Assembly: GCA_030447245.1 (NCBI GenBank)
Contig: JAUJPG010000039.1
Span: forward strand, 1-47,322
DNA length: 47,322 nt
DNA from: Chloroflexota bacterium
Lineage (GTDB): Bacteria > Chloroflexota > UBA6077 > JACCZL01
Reading direction: 5' to 3'
Shown: positions 41,569 to 47,322 of the stretch, piece after piece
Numbering within the stretch: the first letter of the stretch is position 1
Layout: every line of letters begins with the position of its first letter
Position numbers and translations under genes: made by a program
Notes under the pieces: generated by a model
Seen by the model: the letters and a program-made list of their open reading frames with translations, nothing else
Told to the model about the DNA's origin: nothing
The model's database searches: none

Positions 41569-41624
41569 CCTCAGGGAGAAGGCTATCTAGGCCAAGCGGT
41601 GTTCCTGGCGGGCTGCAACACGAT

Positions 41625-44600
41625 CTACCTCCGCTCACCGCGCATCCCGGCCTCGTTCGGCGCGGCCGACACCTCGCGCTCGTGTCCGCCCCGACCGTTG
41701 CCCCGGCCGTCGCCTGCCGCGCGGATCAGTGCAGTCTGTCGCCCGTGCTCCGGACCGGGCACCGTGGCCTCGGCGGTCGATGCGAGGCCCGCCGGCACCG
41801 GCCGGCGGCCGAAGCGCGGGAGGCGCGGGTGCGTGATCCAGGCCTGGAACGTGTCGAAGTAGGTGTAGATGACCGGCACGAACACCAGGGTCAGCACCGT
41901 CGAGCTGAGCATGCCGCCGATGATGACGGCCGCGAGCGGCGCCCGCAGCTCGCCGCCCTCGCCCGGCGAGATCGCGACCGGCAGCAGACTGCAGATCAAG
42001 GTCGCCGACGTCATGACGATCGGCCGCAGGCGCGCCGGCCCGGCCGTTCGGAGGGCCTCGTCGCGCGGCATCCCGCGCCGGCGTAGGATCTGGGTGTAGT
42101 CGACCAGCAGGATCGCGTTCTTGCCGACCAGCCCAAACAGGGCGATCACCCCGATCATCGACAGGATGTTCAGCGTGTTCTTGAACACCAGCAGACCCGC
42201 CAGGGCGCCGATCAACGCCAGCGGCAAGGACAGCAGGACGGTCAACGGCAGGATCACGCTCTCGTACAGTGCCGTCAAGACCAGGTAGACGAGCAGCACC
42301 GAGATCGCCAGGGCGATCCCGAGGTTGGTGAACGACTCGCGCTGCTCCTGGCTCTGGCCGGCCAGCTCCCAGCGGATGCCGCCGGGCAAGGACATCGCGC
42401 TCAGCTCCTCGGTCACCACGCTCGACGCGGACCCTAACGGGACGCCCTGGGGTTCGGCGCCAATGATCGCCACCCGCTGACGCTTGAACCGATTGATCCG
42501 TGCCGGGATGGCCTGGCGCTCCAGGTCGGCAACCTGGCCGAGGGTCACGATCGAGCCGCTGGACGACAGCAGCGGGAGGTCCTGCAAGGCGTCGACGTCG
42601 CGGCGGGCCGACTCGGGAAGTCTCACTCGGATGTCGGCCTCGGTGCCGTCCGCCCGCGGCCACTTGGCCGGCACGATGCCCTGGTAGGCGATCCGGACGG
42701 CCGTGCCGACCTGTTGCGTCGACAAACCCAGGTCGCGGAGCCGCTCCTGGTCGACCCGCAGCGTCACCTGCGGCGCCAGCGCGCCGGTGCTGTTGGTCAC
42801 GTCGGCCAGCTCCGGCTTCGCTGCCAGCCGCTCACGGACCTGCTCGCTGGTCCGCGTCAGCTCCTCGATGTCGCGGCCGACGAGCCGGACCTGGATCGCC
42901 TGGCCGGTCCCGCCCGGGCGGTTACCACCAATGCTGGTCGTCAGGCCGGCGATACCGGCGGCGGCCCGCAGCGCCTCGCGCTGGATCTGGCTGCTCGTCC
43001 GGGTCCGCTCCGCCCGCGGCTCCAGCTCGGCGATCGCGCTGATATAGCGTGAGCCGCGCTCCAGATCGGTCGAGCCGGCCCCGATGGTCATGTAGACCTG
43101 ATGGATCTCCGGAAAGTACTCCTTGTCCAGCAGGCGCTGTTCCCAGAGCCGAGCGGCGCGGTCGGTGGCCTCGAGCGTCGAGCCGCCAGGCATCTCGCCG
43201 TTGAGCGTGATGAACGGACTGTCCAGGTTCGGGACGAACTCGGTCCCGATCCGCGGCACCAGGAACATGGCGCTCCCGATGAGGAGGGCGACCGCGCCCA
43301 GGACGATCGCCAGCTTGTGCCACCAGCGGCCAAGCGACCAGCCCAGGAAGCGTCCGTAGCCGCGCTCGGCGAGTCGGTAGAGCGGTTCCCAGGAGCCTGC
43401 CAGGCGTGAAATCAGGCTCGGTTTGCCGCCCGCTTTGAGCCAGCGCGAGGCTAGCATTGGCGTCAGGGTAAACGACACGAGCAACGACACCAGCGTGGCG
43501 GACGCGACGACGATCGCGAAGTTCCGCAGGAACCCGCCGGTCGTTCCGGTCACGAAGATGATCGGGGTGTAGACGACCACGTCGACGAGTGTGATCGCGA
43601 TCGCGGCCAGGCCGATCTCGCTTCGGCCCTCCACCGCGGCCGTCTTCGGATCCTGACCCTCCTCGAGCTTGCGAAAGATGTTCTCCAGGACGACGATCGA
43701 GTCGTCAACCAGGATGCCGATGCTCGTCGTCAACCCCAGCAAGCTCAAGATGTTGAGCGTGAGCCCGGTCAGCTGCATGACGATGAAGGTGGCCAGGATG
43801 CAGGTCGGGATCGCGACGAGCACAATCATCGTCGCCCGCAGCGTGTGGAGGAACAGAAGCAGCACGCCGCCGGTCAGCAGCGCCGCCACACCAAGCTCTC
43901 TCTGGACGTCGCGGACAGAGCTGCGGATGAACGTGCTCCGGTCGACGATCGTCTCGACCCGAAGGTCGGGTGGCAGGCCGGCGTTGACCGCCTCGATCTC
44001 TCCGAGCACGCGGTCGGCGGCCTGGGTGATGTTCGCCGCGCCCTGCTTGGAGATCAGGATGCCAATCGCGTCGCGACCATTGAGCCGAACGATCGCCGAC
44101 TGCTCGGCGCCGGCCGAGCTGATGTCGGCAACCTGGCGTAGCTCGACCGACGTGCCGTTGCGTCCGGTGACCGCCAGGCCGCCGAGTGCCGAGACGTCGC
44201 GATCGCGCCCCTCGATGCGGACCGTGAACTCCCGACTCGCGTCGGTCAGGCCGCCGCGGACCGTCCCACCGGTCACGGTCTGGTACTGGCTGCTGATCGC
44301 CTGGGTGACGTCCGAAACGCTCAGGCGGAACGACCGCAGGCGGTCCGGGTCCAGCGCCACCTGGACCTCTGGTTTGCGGCCGCCCAGCACGCGCGCCGCG
44401 CTGATCCCCTCGAGTGTCTCGAACCTGGGACGGATCTGTTCGTCGACGATGCGGAACAGCTCAGTCGGGTCGCGCGAGCCGGTGCTGACTAGCGCCAGGT
44501 ACAGGATCGGCTGATCGTTCAGGTCAACCTTGCGGACGGACGGCGCCTCCACCTCGGTTGGCAGCTCACGCCGCAAGTTGTTGACGGTCCGCTCGACGTC

Positions 44601-44918
44601 GAGGGCAACCAGGTCGACGTCAACGCTCTCGCGGAACTTGATGCTGACGGTCGACAGGCTCTGGCTCGATACCGAGGTGATCTCCTCGACGTCGCTCAGC
44701 CCGGCCGCGGCATCCTCGACCTTGCGGGTGACCTGCTCCTCGACCTCACGCGGGCCGGCGCCGGGATACGACGCCAGCACGGTGACGATCGGGATCTTGA
44801 CCTCGGGCACCTGGTCCAGGCCCAGGCGGGTGTAGCTGACCACGCCGAACATCACGATCGAGGCAACCGCGACGAGCAGCACCAACGGGCGATAGACGGC
44901 GAGACGAGTCAGACCCAT
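41625..44918 (-). CDS. RND-family multidrug efflux permease (HAE1-like)
   Basis: 1097 residues, intact. ATG 44918; first helix at LVLLVAVASIVMFGVVSYTR. Family order: GLDQVPEVKIPIVTVLASYP, GAGPREVEEQVTRKVEDAAAGLSDV, porter domains, a second helix bundle with GLTTSIGILVDDSIVVLENI (proton-relay Asp pair in helix 4), AIAITLVDVVVYTPIIF, and a second repeat with IPARINRFKRQRVAIIGAEP, GVIALFGLVGKNAILLVDYT. The C-terminal tail of about 60 residues is Pro/Arg-rich. Proton-driven export of amphiphiles. No membrane-fusion or outer-membrane partner gene is present. The marR gene starts upstream on the same strand, with stop 44935 only 17 bases before the ATG. Confidence 0.93.
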   Translation of the reverse strand: MGLTRLAVYRPLVLLVAVASIVMFGVVSYTRLGLDQVPEVKIPIVTVLASYPGAGPREVEEQVTRKVEDAAAGLSDVEEITSVSSQSLSTVSIKFRESVDVDLVALDVERTVNNLRRELPTEVEAPSVRKVDLNDQPILYLALVSTGSRDPTELFRIVDEQIRPRFETLEGISAARVLGGRKPEVQVALDPDRLRSFRLSVSDVTQAISSQYQTVTGGTVRGGLTDASREFTVRIEGRDRDVSALGGLAVTGRNGTSVELRQVADISSAGAEQSAIVRLNGRDAIGILISKQGAANITQAADRVLGEIEAVNAGLPPDLRVETIVDRSTFIRSSVRDVQRELGVAALLTGGVLLLFLHTLRATMIVLVAIPTCILATFIVMQLTGLTLNILSLLGLTTSIGILVDDSIVVLENIFRKLEEGQDPKTAAVEGRSEIGLAAIAITLVDVVVYTPIIFVTGTTGGFLRNFAIVVASATLVSLLVSFTLTPMLASRWLKAGGKPSLISRLAGSWEPLYRLAERGYGRFLGWSLGRWWHKLAIVLGAVALLIGSAMFLVPRIGTEFVPNLDSPFITLNGEMPGGSTLEATDRAARLWEQRLLDKEYFPEIHQVYMTIGAGSTDLERGSRYISAIAELEPRAERTRTSSQIQREALRAAAGIAGLTTSIGGNRPGGTGQAIQVRLVGRDIEELTRTSEQVRERLAAKPELADVTNSTGALAPQVTLRVDQERLRDLGLSTQQVGTAVRIAYQGIVPAKWPRADGTEADIRVRLPESARRDVDALQDLPLLSSSGSIVTLGQVADLERQAIPARINRFKRQRVAIIGAEPQGVPLGSASSVVTEELSAMSLPGGIRWELAGQSQEQRESFTNLGIALAISVLLVYLVLTALYESVILPLTVLLSLPLALIGALAGLLVFKNTLNILSMIGVIALFGLVGKNAILLVDYTQILRRRGMPRDEALRTAGPARLRPIVMTSATLICSLLPVAISPGEGGELRAPLAAVIIGGMLSSTVLTLVFVPVIYTYFDTFQAWITHPRLPRFGRRPVPAGLASTAEATVPGPEHGRQTALIRAAGDGRGNGRGGHEREVSAAPNEAGMRGERR

Positions 44919-44934
44919 GCTACGCGCTCAAGGT

Positions 44935-45486
44935 CTAACGTTCCGCGTTCATCACCGCGGGTTCGGCGGGCCCCTGAGGCCTGGAATCTTGCACGCCAAA
45001 CTCTGAAGGCATCGCTCCCGTGTGCATGCTCTCCGCGGCGCCGATCAGCAGGCGCATGCTCTCCAGGACAATGGCCAGGTCGTCTGCCGACAGGTAGCCG
45101 AGCAGCGCCTCGGTGTGCGCCCGGTGGCCCGCCATCAGCCGGTCGATCAGCTGCTCGCCCCCCGAGGTCAGCCGACAAACCGTCTGGCGGCGATCGGCCG
45201 GATCCTCGTCGCGGCGGGCCAGCCCGCGCTCGACGAGTTTGTCCGTCACGGCCGTGATCGTCGGCAGGGTCACTCCGAGCAGGCGAGCGACTTCGCTGAC
45301 CCGCAGCCCGTCCGCGCCGCCCGGGATCATCGAGCTGTGGAGGACGAACAGGATCTTGAGCTGCGACATCGTCAGATCGACGTCGACCCAGTCTTTGGCG
45401 CGGGCCGGCCCCATCGCTCGATGCATTGCCGGCTCCAGCCCGAGGATCTCGGCCAACAGGGCGGCGCGGCGCCCACGCTCGCTCAC
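44935..45486 (-). CDS. MarR-family transcriptional regulator
   Basis: 183 residues from GTG 45486, chosen because AAGGTGA lies about 7 bases upstream; the frame extends to an ATG at 45531 without a ribosome site. The winged helix-turn-helix is DLTMSQLKILFVLHSSM, RVSEVARLLGVTLPTITAVT, DKLVERGLARRDEDPADRRQ (wing with the D-RR motif) and LTSGGEQLIDRL. It is 17 bases upstream of the RND pump on the same strand and divergent from the MFS gene, so it probably controls both. No clear dyad was found in the divergent region. Confidence 0.9.
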   Translation of the reverse strand: MSERGRRAALLAEILGLEPAMHRAMGPARAKDWVDVDLTMSQLKILFVLHSSMIPGGADGLRVSEVARLLGVTLPTITAVTDKLVERGLARRDEDPADRRQTVCRLTSGGEQLIDRLMAGHRAHTEALLGYLSADDLAIVLESMRLLIGAAESMHTGAMPSEFGVQDSRPQGPAEPAVMNAER

Positions 45487-45665
45487 GCGGTCACCTTGCT
45501 CTCGTCTAGTTGTTCGATGTTTCCTAAGCATTTTACGCGCGCCCGCGCCGACCGGTCAATAGGCCGTGCGGATCGCTCGCCGAAGCCGCCGATCAGGGAC
45601 GCGCGCATTGAGGACGCGTGGCGCACCGGAATGTCGGCTGGAACGTTGGCTTGAATGTCGGGCGG

Positions 45666-45671
45666 TACACT
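45666..45671 (+). promoter_or_regulatory. Candidate -10 element for a leaderless MFS transcript
   Basis: TACACT at 45666-45671 is followed by six bases and then GTG 45678, so a transcript starting 6-8 bases after the -10 would begin at the start codon. There is no Shine-Dalgarno before GTG 45678, consistent with leaderless translation. A matching -35 is not obvious. Confidence 0.3.
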
Positions 45672-45677
45672 ACGAGA

Positions 45678-46967
45678 GTGGCCGCTGACCAACCCGTGGG
45701 ATGGACCTCCGAGAACGTCGCAGCCCCGCGGGCTGAAGGTTCCTCACGGCTCGCCGGCACCGCCCGAGGCGGGGTCGATCCACGAGACGGGGATGCCGCT
45801 CGCGGGGGCCGGGATCAGCAGGCCGGCGCGGCCACTCTGGCGCTGATTACCGCGGCGGTGTTTGGCTTCGCCACGGCGGTAGCCATGCTCGGGCCGCTGC
45901 TCGTCGACCTGTCCGTCGACCTCGGCATCTCGCTCGGTCAGGCTGGACTGCTCGCCACCGCACTGGCACTGCCCTGGGCATTGGGGGCGCCGTTCACCGG
46001 CTTGCTCTCCGACCGGCTTGGAAGACGGCCGTTGATCGTCCTGGCGCTCGGCGGGATCGGGGCATCGACGCTCGGCTCGGCCTTCGCAGTCGACTTCACG
46101 ACGCTGCTGGCTACGCGCGTGCTCGCTGGCGTGTTTGGGGCGTTCGGGCCGGCCAGCCTGCTGGCGGCAGTCGGCGACCTCTTCCCTGCCGAGCGGCGCG
46201 GCATGGCGATGGGCTGGCTGAACATGGGCTTCAGCCTTTCGGCCGTGGCCGGTGTGCCGCTGGTCGGGGCGATCGGCGGCCTGCTCGGCTGGCGCGGGGC
46301 ATTTGCGGCGACCGGCCTGATCCTGATCGGGCTGGCCATTCTGCTCCGATTCGGGTTCCCGGCGACGCGAGCCGCCGGTGGCGGGGTCAGCATCGTGGTG
46401 ACGTACCGAGCCGTGCTCGACGTGCCGCTGCTCGGCAACGTTCTTGCGGCCAATGTCCTGGAGCGGTCGATCTTCAACGCGACGACCCTCTATCTGCCGT
46501 CGTTTCTGATGTTGAGCTACGGCCTGGGGGCTGTCGAGGTCGCGCCGGCGCTCGCCCTGGTGGCCGGCGGGGCGATCGTCGGCAACCTGCTCGGCGGCTG
46601 GCTGGGGGACCGTCGCGGCAAGGCGGCGATCTTTGTCGTCGCCCAGCTCCTGGCCGGTGCGGTCGGGCTGGTCCTGTTCGGCGTGCCGGCCGGTCTCGTC
46701 GCCTCGATCGTCGGCGGCACGCTGTTCGGGCTGGCAAACGCGGCCAGCCGGCCGGCCTTTTTGGCGCTCGGCACCGAGCTGTCGGCGCGCCATCGCGGAG
46801 CCGTTCTCGGCCTGGTCTCGCTCACCAACCAGGCCGGCGTCGTCGTCGGCTCGGCGTTCGGCGGCCTGGTCATCGGCCTCGGCGGCTACCCGGCCATGGC
46901 CGCCATGGCCGCCCTCGGAGGCCTGCTCGCCGCCTTCCTCGCCGTCCCCCTCGTCAAGCGCGCCTGA
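45678..46967 (+). CDS. MFS-family transporter (DHA1-like efflux)
   Basis: 429 residues from GTG 45678 (an ATG-less extension upstream to 45618 is less likely: its peptide is Arg/Asn-rich and precedes the candidate -10). Twelve predicted helices. The loop 2-3 motif is LLSDRLGRRPLIVLALGG (MFS signature G-x-x-SDRxGRRP), followed by TRVLAGVFGAFGPASLLAAV, GMAMGWLNMGFSLSAVAGVP and the pseudo-repeat motif GGWLGDRRGKAAIFVVAQLL. The N-terminal 45 residues are disordered. It is divergent from marR and the RND pump, suggesting a small multidrug-efflux locus under one regulator. Confidence 0.9.
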   Translation: MAADQPVGWTSENVAAPRAEGSSRLAGTARGGVDPRDGDAARGGRDQQAGAATLALITAAVFGFATAVAMLGPLLVDLSVDLGISLGQAGLLATALALPWALGAPFTGLLSDRLGRRPLIVLALGGIGASTLGSAFAVDFTTLLATRVLAGVFGAFGPASLLAAVGDLFPAERRGMAMGWLNMGFSLSAVAGVPLVGAIGGLLGWRGAFAATGLILIGLAILLRFGFPATRAAGGGVSIVVTYRAVLDVPLLGNVLAANVLERSIFNATTLYLPSFLMLSYGLGAVEVAPALALVAGGAIVGNLLGGWLGDRRGKAAIFVVAQLLAGAVGLVLFGVPAGLVASIVGGTLFGLANAASRPAFLALGTELSARHRGAVLGLVSLTNQAGVVVGSAFGGLVIGLGGYPAMAAMAALGGLLAAFLAVPLVKRA

Positions 46968-46982
46968 GGTTGCGGTCGCCCT

Positions 46983-47066
46983 TCACCCGCGGCCCACTGC
47001 GTCGACAGCGACCAGCGAGTGACTGTGCTTGTGCGCGTCGACCCCGACCACGACCACGCCGAATTC
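46983..47066 (-). pseudogene. IS110-family transposase N-terminal remnant
   Basis: Minus strand: EFGVVVVGVDAHKHSHSLVA and VDAVGRG then TGA (46985-46983). GVDAHKH-H is the first catalytic (DEDD) motif and start of IS110-family transposases. Only about 27 residues remain, cut by an in-frame stop just before the end of the MFS gene. It is a short relic with no recognisable element ends. Confidence 0.55.
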
Positions 47067-47120
47067 CCTGGCCCCTGCCTCTGTCGGCTGTGCTGGTCAC
47101 GCCGAGCAGGAGTCGCTGCA

Positions 47121-47322
47121 TTATGACTGCGACACCGTACGCTGCTCGTACTGCTTACGCCACCCGTACGGGGTCATGCCCCGCGGCTTGTACACATTGA
47201 GCACCGTGATCACGATCAGCACCAGCAGGCCGCCCCCGGCGTGGAAGAGGTCGCCCCCAAGCCCCCGGAGGTCGGCACCGTCCGCCTCTCGCGCCACGTC
47301 TGCCAGGGCGCTCACGGTCGGC
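47121..47322 (-). CDS. DUF2269-like membrane protein, C-terminal end (cut by window edge)
   Basis: The frame is open to the window edge, so the gene begins beyond 47322. Visible end: ADLRGLGGDLFHAGGGLLVL, then IVITVLNVYKPRGMTPYGWRKQY. One membrane helix (GGLLVLIVITVLNVY) is followed by a positively charged cytoplasmic tail with the motif YKPRG-TPYGWRKQ, typical of the last helix of small four-helix membrane proteins of the DUF2269 type. The function of that family is unknown. Confidence 0.55.
   Translation of the reverse strand, partial: PTVSALADVAREADGADLRGLGGDLFHAGGGLLVLIVITVLNVYKPRGMTPYGWRKQYEQRTVSQS

Overview
The window is GC-rich DNA (roughly two thirds G+C by eye) from a bacterium that I would place, by inference only, in the Chloroflexota (Thermomicrobia/Sphaerobacter-like). 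The hints are Tat-type lipoprotein binding proteins with Ala/Pro linkers, sugar ABC systems without a local ATPase, paired SBP56 genes, and a type II (eukaryote-like) glutamine synthetase. No rRNA, tRNA or CRISPR array was found.

Layout. 1-3.9 kb: an edge-truncated LLM-family flavin oxidoreductase, a frameshifted small ferredoxin-fold protein, a serine-recombinase stub, then a DapA/NanA-family aldolase and a TRAP transporter small permease whose large-permease partner (dctM) breaks off after about 26 codons. 3.9-9.7 kb: a block bracketed by fragments of yifB/comM and then dctM, holding a tetR gene with a palindromic operator, an alpha/beta-hydrolase-glycosyltransferase fusion, and an SBP56 (methanethiol-oxidase family) gene followed by a polytopic membrane protein. 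9.2-15.5 kb: a gene graveyard (transposase tails, a zinc-ribbon fragment, a methylase fragment, a frameshifted DUF11/CARDB surface protein) around one intact LtaS-like sulfatase-fold membrane enzyme. 15.5-19.4 kb: glutamine synthetase (several frameshifts), a NIPSNAP protein, and a second SBP56 plus membrane-protein pair.

19.5-35.8 kb is a long minus-strand catabolic cluster. In transcription order it has ABC system 2 (binding protein, two permeases; frameshifted), ABC system 1 (intact), two tandem Cys-type sulfatases, a sulfatase-fold enzyme with Thr at the nucleophile position, a gamma-glutamyltransferase, and two enolase-superfamily sugar-acid dehydratases with a truncated Gfo/Idh/MocA gene between them. 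A hicAB pair is embedded on the opposite strand. An SDR dehydrogenase and a Gfo/Idh/MocA dehydrogenase follow on the plus strand (36.1-38.3 kb). Inferred use: import of a sulfated carbohydrate-like compound, desulfation in the cytoplasm (the sulfatases have no signal peptide), oxidation, dehydration, and possibly aldol cleavage by a DapA-type enzyme.

38.3-41.6 kb: a PP-loop-like ATP-pyrophosphatase domain fused to a tandem 35-residue coiled-coil repeat, a glycosyltransferase-associated C-terminal fragment, a permease fragment, and a Phd antitoxin next to a gutted VapC toxin. 41.6-47.3 kb: an intact RND efflux pump, a MarR regulator and a divergent MFS transporter, then an IS110 transposase stub and a membrane protein cut by the window edge.

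Frameshifts are patchy: 19.5-32.2 kb and 41.6-47 kb are clean, while 13.4-17.7 and 32.4-39.2 kb are dense with them. Many frameshifted genes keep every conserved motif when the frames are joined, so I read most of these as local consensus errors. The truncated fragments (yifB, dctM, vapC, transposases) look like real decay or rearrangement.
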